Positions 18,026 to 27,800 of a stretch of 64,000 nucleotides of DNA are shown one piece after another; the stretch's first letter is position 1; the number at the start of each line of letters is the position of its first letter. A program made the position numbers and the translations under genes. A model generated the notes under the pieces. The model was not told the origin of the DNA, did not search any database, and was given only the letters and a program-made list of their open reading frames with translations. The stretch spans positions 496,001 to 560,000 of the forward strand of contig NC_026492.1 of NCBI RefSeq assembly GCF_000328475.2. Reading direction: 5' to 3'. Source of the DNA: Mycosarcoma maydis (Eukaryota > Basidiomycota > Ustilaginomycetes > Ustilaginales).

Positions 18026-19717
18026 ATGTCGGATGCTCTCGATTTGGATCAGCTTCAGGCTCAGCTGGAGCTCAAGCGCTCGGCTTTGGCCGATAGCATC
18101 CTGTCCAAGCTGCCTGGCCTGAGTGCTGATACCTCTTCCTCTTCCTCCTCTACCGCCTTACCCAAATCGGCTCAGCATCAACAAAACTCTCGGCCACGAC
18201 AAGCAAATCTCGGCGTCGGAGCAACTCCCAAGCAGCAGAACGCAGATAGCAGCGGCAGCACCCGCGGTCCACGCAGCGCAGCCGATTTGCGTCTCAAAGG
18301 TGCACTGACTGCAAAGCGCAAACGATGGCAGGACCAAGAGCCTGCGGTGCAAAACGAGTCAGACTCAGACGACCAAGAATCTAGCAGAGTAAATGTCATC
18401 AGTGCTAACAAAAAGTCGAAACACGAGAACAGCCAAACCACCAGTTTATCCAACGTTGGCATCCCCAAACCAGCGAACAAGGACCCGTTCGCTGTCAACG
18501 GCATCCAAGCACAAAAGGCTGCCCAAAACCAACCTCGTATCGTCGTTATAAACGGTGAGACGATTGATCTTTCCAAGCTCAGCAAAACGCAGCGCAAAAA
18601 GATCAACAAGCAACTCAAGGCACAGCACAACCAGCAGCAAGATGATCAGGCTCAGGACGAGGTCTTCAAGCCTGCCACCACAACCACTTTGGCAGACGCA
18701 CTTTCCACGCCAGAGTCTCCACTTACTTCATGCTCCAAGGCTACGTCACAGACTCCGTCATCTAATAACAATCAGAGCAGCAGTCCTTCAGGCGCTGCAT
18801 TGACGCCACTCCAATCACAAATGTTGAGCAAGCTCTCCGGCTCTCGATTCCGCACCATCAACGAAAAGCTCTATACCACAGCATCGGACGAAGCTGTTCG
18901 CATGATCGATGCTGCGCCCACCATGTTTGACGAGTACCACCAAGGCTTTCGCGAACAAGTACGATCCTGGCCCAAGAACCCGCTTGATCGTATCGTAGAG
19001 CTCTTCGACCCGTCACTCTCAATTTACAAGGATAAGGATAAGGGCAAGGGCAATGGGAAAAGCAAAAGCAAGGGTACGCCATCGCAACCATCAGGGCCGT
19101 CTGACCGTTCTAAACCTCGTTACGCTCCTGGCGCTTTGGTGGTAGACTTGGGCGCGGGCGAGGGTGGTTTGGCCAAGAAGCTGTCACCGAAAGCTGTCAA
19201 GGTGCTGTGCTACGACTTGATCACCACCAGCGACGGATGGGTTAGAAAGCAAGATACTGCTGCGATCGGCGGGCTGCCGTTGCCCGGGTTTTTCCTAGAC
19301 ACTGATCCGCTTGGCCTGGGGGCCACACCAGAAGGTGTTGCGCAAGGCGTAGCCGATGTTGCCGTCTTCTGTCTCAGTTTGATGGGGACCAACTGGATCC
19401 ACATGCTTTTGGAAGCCAAGCGCGTATTGCGTACTGGCGGCGAACTGATCATCGCTGAAGTCTCGAGTCGATTTGGCGACGGCTTTGAAGCGTTCATTCG
19501 TATTGTCAAACTGCTTGGCTTTGGCTTGGAACATAAAGATGCAAGCAACACGCACTTTGTTCTGTTCGAGTTCGTCAAGCTCTCCCAGCGAGACCATCTA
19601 GCCTCGCTCTCTGCGCTGCAAGACGACAGCCAGATTGATCCGACCCATACGTCCTTGGACGAGCTTGCGCAACACGGCAAAACACTGCTCAAGCCGTGTA
19701 TCTACAAACGTCGATAA
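18026..19717 (+). CDS. RRP8: Ribosomal RNA-processing protein 8 (25S rRNA adenine-N1 methyltransferase)
   Basis: 563-aa Rrp8, the nucleolar SAM-dependent enzyme that methylates an adenine of large-subunit rRNA (m1A) and supports early pre-rRNA cleavage. The N-terminal ~270 residues are disordered and basic. The conserved domain begins at KLSGSRFRTINEKLYT, continues with MFDEYHQGFREQVRSWP and the SAM loop VVDLGAGEGGLAKKL (Asp374), then CYDLI, ADVAVFCLSLMGTNW and LRTGGELIIAEVSSRF, all hallmarks of Rrp8. A Lys/Gly-rich insert (about 335-355) separates the first helical part from the methyltransferase fold. It ends 210 bp from the convergent CDT1 stop. No introns are evident. Confidence 0.95.
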   Translation: MSDALDLDQLQAQLELKRSALADSILSKLPGLSADTSSSSSSTALPKSAQHQQNSRPRQANLGVGATPKQQNADSSGSTRGPRSAADLRLKGALTAKRKRWQDQEPAVQNESDSDDQESSRVNVISANKKSKHENSQTTSLSNVGIPKPANKDPFAVNGIQAQKAAQNQPRIVVINGETIDLSKLSKTQRKKINKQLKAQHNQQQDDQAQDEVFKPATTTTLADALSTPESPLTSCSKATSQTPSSNNNQSSSPSGAALTPLQSQMLSKLSGSRFRTINEKLYTTASDEAVRMIDAAPTMFDEYHQGFREQVRSWPKNPLDRIVELFDPSLSIYKDKDKGKGNGKSKSKGTPSQPSGPSDRSKPRYAPGALVVDLGAGEGGLAKKLSPKAVKVLCYDLITTSDGWVRKQDTAAIGGLPLPGFFLDTDPLGLGATPEGVAQGVADVAVFCLSLMGTNWIHMLLEAKRVLRTGGELIIAEVSSRFGDGFEAFIRIVKLLGFGLEHKDASNTHFVLFEFVKLSQRDHLASLSALQDDSQIDPTHTSLDELAQHGKTLLKPCIYKRR

Positions 19718-19927
19718 ACGTATTCACGCGCGTTGCGCATCGATGCGATTTTCTTTCTCACTCACTTGTTGGTGCACGTGCAAGGATGAATATAATGGAT
19801 CATTCGAGATTCACGATTAGATGCCGTAAACATGTCAAAGTGTAAGCGTGAATGGTGAATGTTGCTATCCTTGATGTGATGTGTGATGGTGCTAAAATGG
19901 TCGGAACAATGAATGGTAGTGCTAGAT

Positions 19928-22900
19928 TCACGTGCTGCTGCCGTTCAACTCGCTCGCAATGCGAGCCCGTATGTCGTTCAAGCGCCACACTGCACCGGTC
20001 GCGTGATTGTGACCCATCCTGACAAACTCGTTTCCCCCGGTACTACCACCATCAGTACTCGGGCTGATAACCATCAAGAAGCCTGGCGCGATCCTGCCCA
20101 GAACATCGATTGCCTGTCTGCACTCTCTTGTGCTCATGTGGATCTTGACACTCTTGGCGAGTTTTGCCAAGAGATCCTGCATCGGTAGGGTGGGCGATCT
20201 GGTGATGCCGTTGGATGAGAGAGTGGTTCCGTTCGAGAAGAGCATGAAGAGGATCGAACAGAATTCGGGGAGGCGCGAGACGAGCGCTCGTTGCGAAAGC
20301 GCTTGCATCGGCGTCATGGATCCGCTACTAGAGGCAGTGAGCGATGGCAGCGATGCAGTTCGACGCAGTTGTTCTTTGGCGGCGATGCGTTCGCGAAGCG
20401 TCAGGGCCGACGAGGTGGTGGCAGTCGCGGAGGCGAGGTCGACAGCGGGAATGTATTTGATCGGTTTCGAGGGCGTCGGTGGATCAGCAGCGCCAAAGAG
20501 AGATCGATCCTTGTTGCGATGCGGTGTGGATAGGCCAGGTGCAAGCGAGGGAAGTGTGGCGAGTGGGACGGGCCGGACAACCCGAGGATCGTCAAGTGGA
20601 AATTCGGGATGCCAACGATGCAGCTCTGTGCCTTCCATAGGCACCTCCCCCGCCTCATCCTTCGCCACAGTCGCAACAGAGGTGGCGGTAGAATCAGGCG
20701 CAGAATGCAATCGAGGCATCGACTTGGAGCTGCGCACGACGGTGCTAGACACTTCGTCGATGAGCGATTGCTTGCCCTTGAGCGATGGACCAGCAGCCAA
20801 TACCTCGGATTGCTCGGCATCGTCCGATTCGTCGTCGGTAAGCCCAGCACGGTCTAACTCGCTTGGATCCATGTAGAATGTACGCTTACCCAAACGTGGT
20901 CCACCCGATCGTGTAGCCGACGGCGTCAGCAGCCCACCTGCGCCCATCACAACTTCCCTCGGTGGCGCTGCGCCCAGCCGGGCGTGGTCATCGTCGTGGT
21001 CAGTATCGCTAACAGGCCCGGCTGCGATGCCCAATCCGACCACCTCCTGCTGCTCTCTACGCGACGGCGTGGCCGGCTCTTGTCGCCATCCTTCTGTCTT
21101 GCCCAACCCAGCCGCACTCGGCCGTGGAACAGAGATCCCCTGTTCGTCCAACCACAACTGGTGGTAGCGCGCACAACGCTCTCTCAGCCTCCTGCCTACT
21201 TCGGCCTTTCGCGTTTCCAGCCCGTTGTTCCACATGGCGACCACCGACATTCCCTCCCTCGCCTTGGCTGCGCCCATGCTAGTGCTGCTGCGCAGCTTTG
21301 GCGAACTGGCTGTTTTGGATGGTGTTGGTGAATTCGCTCTTGGTTTTCTTCGCGGCGAAGACAGGAGCGGTGACGAGTGGATGAATGGAGATCGAACTTT
21401 TCGTTCCGAGCTAGGCGGAGGAGTAGTGCACCGCGTTGCGGGCATCTTGGGCGTCCCCAGCAAGCGCTCATCAAACCCTTCCGAGCACGAAGGCAAAAGG
21501 GGGGATGATTGCACTTGAACGCCACCAAAGTTGACTTGGGTGGGAGGCGTGCGTGGACGAAGAGAACGTTTGATCTCTAGCTCGATACCAATCCCCCAAT
21601 CCAGCGCTCTGCGCCCGGTCCGAGGGTCCATGCTTCTCGTTTTAGAAACGATAAATCCCAACCCTCGCACTTCCTCGTCCTCGTCCCTTGACACGGCTTC
21701 CTTTGCTGATGAAGAGGCAGAGGACGAGCGATGGAAGTCAACCCATACGCTAGCAAGGCGTTTGAGCTCGGTAGGACCTAACCTTCGACCACCGGATCGC
21801 TCGACGAGCGGACGCAGCGCGGTGTACGAGATGAGGTTCGGAAGTCGGACTGTCTTGGTCTGTCTTCTTTCGGTGTCCTGGTTAAGGACCGAGTCCGAGA
21901 GATCGTCGTCGGACAACTGGGCGGACGATTCGAGCGTGGCACTAGCACAGCCCGCGGTTGCGAGGTGTACCACGAGCGCATGCTCCAGTGCCACATGAAG
22001 CGTCAGTAAGCTCGAGTAGAACGACGGCAGAGGCAAGTCGGAAGCGAGCACATGCTTGGGCTGTGGCAGTTGGATCTGGTCCTCCTCCACCAACGCTGTA
22101 GCATCTGAACTGATCTCGGTATGCGACAAGCCAGCGCCGTGCAACGACGACAACGATGAGGGAACTGCCGCTGCCTCGACCGGTTTCGGCACCAGACTAG
22201 GCGCACTCGAAGACGCAGGCAACTGAGCACCTCGAAACACGGCAGCCGCGTTGACGGTAGCCATCGGAGGGAGAGGCAGTCCTTTTGCTCTTTGTCTTAC
22301 GCCTCTTGGCGTGAAGTAAGCGTCTTCGTCATCCTCGTCCACAATCATCCTCAGCGCCTGTGCCTTGGGCGTATCCCCAAGTCTCGACAGCAACGGACTC
22401 TTGCTCGGCGATCCCAGCATCACCCTGGTGCCTTTGGACCGGCCAGGTGTTAGTACAAGTCCATCTTCTTCTTCCGTTCCCAGTGTTTCGGTCTCGCCCG
22501 TAATCAGCCGACGAGGCGTGCTGGTGAGCGTACGAGGTGTCTTACTCGGAGAGCCCGATTTGGGCGGCGTCGCCATCTTCCGTTTCGTTGGGCTGGAGCT
22601 GCTTTCAGCGATCGCAAGATGGGAGGGAGAAGATGCAGCTCTGGACGATGACCTAGGCAACATTAGGTACATCTTGTTGGTATCTGGATCGGTTCGGACT
22701 GAGATGGGCGAAGTTTGGGACGGTTCCAGAAGCGGACAGGATCGAGCCGATGCATGCGGAGTGGTAGGTGGTGTACCAAGCAGTGAGACTGGCGCAGCTT
22801 GACGGTCTGAGAAGGAGCAAGATGCAGGCGCAGAGGGAGAAGTGGACTGGAGCAGGCTCTCGTTCTCGGCCATGATGCGATCCACTTCACCTTGGTCGGG

Positions 22901-23188
22901 CGTCCTCAGTCGTGTGCGAGCCTGTCTACGCGGTGTCGACTTTTTCGGCGAGGCAGGCTTCGATACTGAAGCCTCTGGTGCTGAAACCGTGTCGTGACTA
23001 GAGCTTGGTGATATCGATGTCGGCACACGAGTCTGTAGAGTCTCTGACGAGCCGTCTGCGACAGCTGCAGTTTGTACGAGCGGCGTAGCGACATCTTTGA
23101 CTGGTTTCGACTTAACGGATCGATTAGCGCGGCTAATAGAGGCTTTTGACGCTGCAAAATGAGCAGAGATTCCTCTGTTGGGCGCCAT
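19928..23188 (-). CDS. CDT1: DNA replication licensing factor Cdt1
   Basis: 1086-aa Cdt1-like protein, which loads the MCM2-7 helicase at origins with ORC and Cdc6. The N-terminal ~370 residues are disordered with many Ser/Thr-Pro sites. A Cdt1 middle winged-helix domain starts near residue 390 (LPLPSFYSSLLTLHVALEHA, then YTALRPLVERSGGRRLGPTEL). A C-terminal MCM-binding winged-helix domain covers about 990-1075 (ILFMLFSNG, then RECRQAIDVLGRIAPGFLMVI). A PIP-box-like stretch at residues 4-15 (NRGISAHFAASK) has Asn where Gln is usual. The gene is convergent with RRP8 and divergent from the DUF924 gene. Fungal Cdt1 is poorly conserved, so the call rests on domain order and the two winged-helix blocks. 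Confidence 0.82.
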   Translation of the reverse strand: MAPNRGISAHFAASKASISRANRSVKSKPVKDVATPLVQTAAVADGSSETLQTRVPTSISPSSSHDTVSAPEASVSKPASPKKSTPRRQARTRLRTPDQGEVDRIMAENESLLQSTSPSAPASCSFSDRQAAPVSLLGTPPTTPHASARSCPLLEPSQTSPISVRTDPDTNKMYLMLPRSSSRAASSPSHLAIAESSSSPTKRKMATPPKSGSPSKTPRTLTSTPRRLITGETETLGTEEEDGLVLTPGRSKGTRVMLGSPSKSPLLSRLGDTPKAQALRMIVDEDDEDAYFTPRGVRQRAKGLPLPPMATVNAAAVFRGAQLPASSSAPSLVPKPVEAAAVPSSLSSLHGAGLSHTEISSDATALVEEDQIQLPQPKHVLASDLPLPSFYSSLLTLHVALEHALVVHLATAGCASATLESSAQLSDDDLSDSVLNQDTERRQTKTVRLPNLISYTALRPLVERSGGRRLGPTELKRLASVWVDFHRSSSASSSAKEAVSRDEDEEVRGLGFIVSKTRSMDPRTGRRALDWGIGIELEIKRSLRPRTPPTQVNFGGVQVQSSPLLPSCSEGFDERLLGTPKMPATRCTTPPPSSERKVRSPFIHSSPLLSSPRRKPRANSPTPSKTASSPKLRSSTSMGAAKAREGMSVVAMWNNGLETRKAEVGRRLRERCARYHQLWLDEQGISVPRPSAAGLGKTEGWRQEPATPSRREQQEVVGLGIAAGPVSDTDHDDDHARLGAAPPREVVMGAGGLLTPSATRSGGPRLGKRTFYMDPSELDRAGLTDDESDDAEQSEVLAAGPSLKGKQSLIDEVSSTVVRSSKSMPRLHSAPDSTATSVATVAKDEAGEVPMEGTELHRWHPEFPLDDPRVVRPVPLATLPSLAPGLSTPHRNKDRSLFGAADPPTPSKPIKYIPAVDLASATATTSSALTLRERIAAKEQLRRTASLPSLTASSSGSMTPMQALSQRALVSRLPEFCSILFMLFSNGTTLSSNGITRSPTLPMQDLLAKLAKSVKIHMSTRECRQAIDVLGRIAPGFLMVISPSTDGGSTGGNEFVRMGHNHATGAVWRLNDIRARIASELNGSST

Positions 23189-23876
23189 TGTGATGTGAAA
23201 AGCTTTGAAGGATCTAGTATGTGCTCCTTCTGATGTAGCGGAACGTGTGCCTCCGTTTTACCAGCCGGCCGCTTGGCGACCCCGTGCTTTGGCGACGAAA
23301 TGAAGCAAAGCTGCAATGATGTCTGAGAGACGGCGTGATGGTTGAGATTCTCAAAATCGAGTCCTACAGAGTCCTGCCATGTACCAAAGGAATGGTGATG
23401 AAGGTCCGTTGGTGTCGATAGGTAGTGGTGAATGCATATCAAGCACGAACACGAAAGCCACTCACGTCGAAATCTGCACGAGAATAGAATTTCATTCAAC
23501 TCGTGACTGCAGTGAACCCTTTGTGCTTCGTGCTTCGTGCTTCGTGCTTCACGCTAGCCGTTCAAACCACGAATCGTGAATCGTGAATCGTGAATCACGA
23601 ATCCTAAACCACAAGCCACAAGCCACGAGCATTGTTTGAATTTGTGCATTGACACGCCCTAACATGTAGTAGTTTAGTGACGTGCCATCGTGCATACGCT
23701 GCGATTCTTCGTGCTTGTTAGCTGTGGGAGCCTCCACAGTCACAGAGAGTCGTGATTCACGATTGTGGTGCATCGTCCTTCCAAGTGTTCAGAGATACGT
23801 GGTACGTCCTCGGTGATGCTGCTCTTCACCCAGTCATCACCACCAAGCGCAAACTGGCAGCGCAGACGATCCCGCA
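23189..23876. other. Divergent promoter region, CDT1 and DUF924 gene
   Basis: 688 bp between divergent genes, with no supportable gene. It is rich in 7-bp tandem repeats of three sequence types at 23523-23630 and a further inverted pair near 23751-23765. No ACGCGT box was seen. Confidence 0.6.
23523..23630. repeat. Composite heptamer repeat, three unit types
   Basis: Four GTGCTTC units at 23523-23550 are followed by GAATCGT units at 23571-23605 (three perfect, two variants). About two and a half CCACAAG-type units follow at about 23609-23630. All have a 7-bp period. Written on one strand, the units read GTGCTTC, GTGATTC and GTGGCTT, so they look like relatives of one motif. Confidence 0.85.
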
Positions 23877-24530
23877 ATGACATCGGCAGCAGCGAGCTTG
23901 GCCGGCCGAACTTTCGAGGAGATTCTTCGTACTCCACCACCCACGCTTGCAGCTGGTGTGGGTGTATTGATCGACATGGCTCTCTTCTGGAAAGCTGCTG
24001 GTCCCGAACGCTACTTTACACGGAGTGATGACTTTGACGATCAACTCATCAAACGCTATTCTACGGTCTACCCTGAAGTACATGCCGAACGCATCACGCC
24101 CATGATTCCTACGTGTTCAAGTACTGTCGAGACTCGGCTAGCAGAGGAGTATCTCGGAATGATGCTCCTGCTCGACCAGTATCCGAGAAATGCGTTTCGC
24201 TCCTCTCCCAAACAGTACCAATCCGACACACTCGCAAGAAAGTGGGCCAACATAGCCATCAAGCACGGTCTGGACAGAAAGATCGATCAGACGCTCTGCA
24301 CTTTCTTCTACCTTCCCTTCGCACATTCCGAGAGTCTGGCAGATCAAAATCGAGCGGTTGAATTGGGCGAGAGACTCGGCGATCCGTTCTTGGACTTTGC
24401 CAAGCAACATCGAGACGTTGTCGCCAAGTTCGGCCGGTTCTGTCATAGGAATCAAGTCATGGGCAGACAAACAACGGATGAGGAAGCTCGTTGGATTGCC
24501 ACTGAGGCCCCTGCTTGGGCTAGATCTTAG
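23877..24530 (+). CDS. DUF924 family protein
   Basis: 217-aa protein of the DUF924 (TPR-like) family, common in bacteria and fungi, function unknown. The family signature is complete: a FWKAAGPERYF-like start, LLLDQYPRNAFR, FFYLPFAHSESLADQ, HRDVVAKFGRFCHRN and a closing GRQTTDEEARWI. The length is close to the family norm and the frame has no breaks. It is divergently transcribed from CDT1. The ATG at 23877 gives a slightly longer N-terminus than many relatives but is the first in the frame. Confidence 0.9.
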   Translation: MTSAAASLAGRTFEEILRTPPPTLAAGVGVLIDMALFWKAAGPERYFTRSDDFDDQLIKRYSTVYPEVHAERITPMIPTCSSTVETRLAEEYLGMMLLLDQYPRNAFRSSPKQYQSDTLARKWANIAIKHGLDRKIDQTLCTFFYLPFAHSESLADQNRAVELGERLGDPFLDFAKQHRDVVAKFGRFCHRNQVMGRQTTDEEARWIATEAPAWARS

Positions 24531-24834
24531 CGGTCATCATGCAAGCACGCTCTCCTATCCCGAAAATTTAGAGCATTCTGCCTTTTAGTCGTTCACCGCT
24601 CACATCTCAAATCCGTTGGCAACGCAGGCAGAATCGACAAATTCACCACTTGGCAATCGGAACGTGACATGGGTAACCAGTCCTGAGCTTCCCCTAATGG
24701 CTACTAGTACAAGATATCGATTCTATCATCACCCTCTGCCTCTCCATCCCGCTCTTTCCATCATCATCTCTCCCCTCCCCGGGTAAACTCTGCATTGTCA
24801 TGACATGCTGAGTCCAACTCCCGCTCGTTATCCT
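24531..24834. other. Convergent intergenic region
   Basis: 304 bp between the DUF924 and forkhead gene stop codons. Nothing recognisable beyond pyrimidine-rich 3' flanks; no heptamer repeats were seen. Confidence 0.5.
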
Positions 24835-27800
24835 TCAGCCAGCTTTGGGGCCCGGTGATGGGCTCGGCCCTACAGGCGCCGGCGACGACTCCTGTCCGCT
24901 CGGCCCAGGCGTCGCAGTGCCTTCTCGAGCGCCAGTGCCAGATCCAGTTCCAATTCCAATTCCACTTCCACTTCCAGTTTTTTTCTTCTTCTTTCCACTC
25001 GTGCCCTTCTTCCCTTGCTGTGCTGCGAGCTTGTTGGCCATCTGGAGCAGCTGCAACTGTCCGGGCGTGAGCCTGGCTAGCTGCTTGCCTCCGCTGGCGC
25101 CATTCTCTTGCTGTTTGCGTAACAGCGCAATCAGCGCCGCTGCTTCTGGGTGTGCAGCAAGCGCCGAGAGCGCCGAGAGCGGGTCGTCGCTGTCGGTTCC
25201 TGTCGAGCCAGAGCCAGAGCCAGCAACAGGAGCTGGCGTGCTAGAAACCGAAGAAGATCCCAACGTAGAGCTGGTCCCGGCTGCAGCAGGAGCTGGTGCA
25301 GCGCCGCTCGAGACTGACTTGCTAGCACCACTGCCAGCAGTGCTGACAGATGCCGGTGGGTCTGGCGTCATTGGCTTAACAGTCGAGGCTACTTTCTGCG
25401 TCGTGGTTGATGAGACGGCTGGCACGGTCACACTTGGCTTTGTTGGTGAGGCGCTGTGACTTGTAGCAGGGGCGGAAGCTGTGGCCGAGATTGGCGGGAC
25501 AATCTCGGCTGCGGCAGATTCAACCGGCACAGAAGTTCGGAGTGGTGTGCTTGGCAGCACAGACGTCTTGGCCGTAGCGATGGATGGTGCAGAAGATGAT
25601 GTCGCTCCTAGAGAACCGGCTGCTAACGAGTCGGCTACTGGTGCAGATTTGGCGCTTGGAGTTGGCGTCGTAGCAAATGGTTCTGTGCTTAACGCTTTGG
25701 CGTTGGCGCCGACAACTGCATTCTGAGAGCTGGTCGAAATTGATGGCTTGTTCGGCTCAGGTAGCACCGGCTTGGATAGCATCGCCGTTGATTGAAGAGA
25801 CACGGCAGATCCGGGAGCGTTGGTCAGCGATGTTGTCACCGGCACAGCCGCAGTGGTTGTACCCGCAGAGTTGGCCGGCATAGCTGGCTTGACAGGCGAC
25901 GCCGTGCCATTTGCTGCAATGCCGGCCTGGACGTTGGACAAGGAAGCATCTGGAACCGGGGAGGAAGCGGAAACAGACTTGGAAGTCGCAACCGTTGGTT
26001 TGCCATTTGCCGCCGTTACATTGGGCGAGGCTTTGGCAGGTGCAGAATTGGTATCCTTCTTCTGTGCTGCCATCTGCTGCTGCCTCATGCGCTCCTTCAG
26101 ATGAGTGACGAGATACGCTTGTAGCACCTGAAGAGCCTGCTGAGCTCCCAAACCTTCGATCTGCGCCAACTGTCCTGCATTCAGATGGCCGAACACTTGA
26201 GGACTGAGGTAGAGCTTGCCATCGTGATGCACGATGGGGGGTGTCTCGAGAAGCGATTCAATAGTGCCAGGAGCAGCTTTTGGCTTTTCAGACGTAGCAG
26301 CAACAGCCGAAGACGGTGGCGTACCTATGATGAGCGGAATGCGGATAGCCGGCAACGAGCCAGGGGTTCCAGCAGCCGCTGATGCTCCTGCTGCTCCTGC
26401 TGTTCCTGCTGTTCCTTCTGCTCCTGCTGCTTTCGCCGCTCGTGCCGCAGATGTTGGATTGATTGGTGCCGCTGTTGCACCAGCGATCCCAGCAACGGTG
26501 CCTGGTGTCAACGGAACCGGTGTTGCGGGTGCGCTACCAGAATCAGATTTACCAGCAGCTCCTCCGTTACTAACCACGGCTGTTGGAGCAGCCGAAGCAG
26601 CTTTAGCCGCCTCTTCTTTCTGCTTGGCAAGGTTGACACGGTGTTGCTCTGCCAGCTTGGAGTCCGACATGGTGTAAAAAATGCCTTTACCAGGATCGCC
26701 AGGCCTACGTGGAATGCGGGTAAAGCAGCGTGATGAGCTGATGGCGTAACGGACGGAGCTCTGCCAGTCTCGACCAGTGTGCCTGCCGTTGCGTTTGAAC
26801 CAGATCCATCGGTTAGCAATCCACTCATACACGTCTTGGAGCGTAAGCTTGCCCCCCCTCTTGGCACAAAGATCCGAACGGAGTGCTTGCGAGATGAGCT
26901 CAACGTTGGACAGATCTGGCTTGTCTTCGGGTCCTGGTGGTGGCTTGGCAATGGGTGCGGCTAGCGTTGGTGTCGCACTTTGGATTGGTGCAGGAGTCGT
27001 AATGCTAGACGCAGAACCATCAGATGCGCTTGCGGCTGCCTTTTGACTCTCCTTGGCTTTTGCATTGGCAAGACTGGCTGCTGACGCAATGATGCTAGCC
27101 GTTGTGGGGTATGTGGACGGATCCGAGCCTGAAGCAGCGGTCGGAGACGGTGCAGGCGTTGAAGTGGGAGGAGCGGGCAGGGGCGTTGTGGTAGACGTCG
27201 ATATGGACGCATATGGAGTGGTGTTGGCGCCCGCTACGCCCGACCCGCCCGACCCGCCACGCCCAGAAGCGACTGAAGGAATCAAGGGCAACGAAGACGG
27301 CATCTGTCCCACAGTGTATGGCAAAGGCGGGGCTGGAGGCAACCCATATCCCGGCATGGAGCCAGAGACAGCACTGGCAGCAGCAATGATGGCTGAAGCT
27401 GCCGAAACTGAACTAGGATCGATGGGTCCGGGTGCCGGAGGCAATGTTTGGCTGCTGTACGCTCTCGGGAAAGATCCCATCGGCATCGACGAGCTGGCCG
27501 CACCAGATGGTGTGGGCTGATCTTCTGCTGCTGCACCCTTCTTCTTCTTGGTTTTTGGCTTTGCGGGCTTCGCTTTGGCTGAGGTGGCCGAAGCAGGCAC
27601 GGCTTTGTCGTCACCTTTCTGGACTGTGTCAGAAGGGGCTGCAGTGGCGGCAGTTGCGACTGATGTGGCGGTCAAAGCCGGTGTGGCTGTCGGTGCAGGA
27701 GCAATGGCTGATATGGAATCAGAAGCAGTCGGCACTGCCGTCGCCTTTGAAGGTGCCATTGTAGGATCTACCTTAGAGGATGATGTCGCTGCGGACGTGG

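Noticed and set aside
24845..25459. 204-codon and other plus-strand frames across the FHL1-like gene
   Set aside because: They arise from Ala/Pro/Ser-rich codons of the minus-strand gene and carry no domain.
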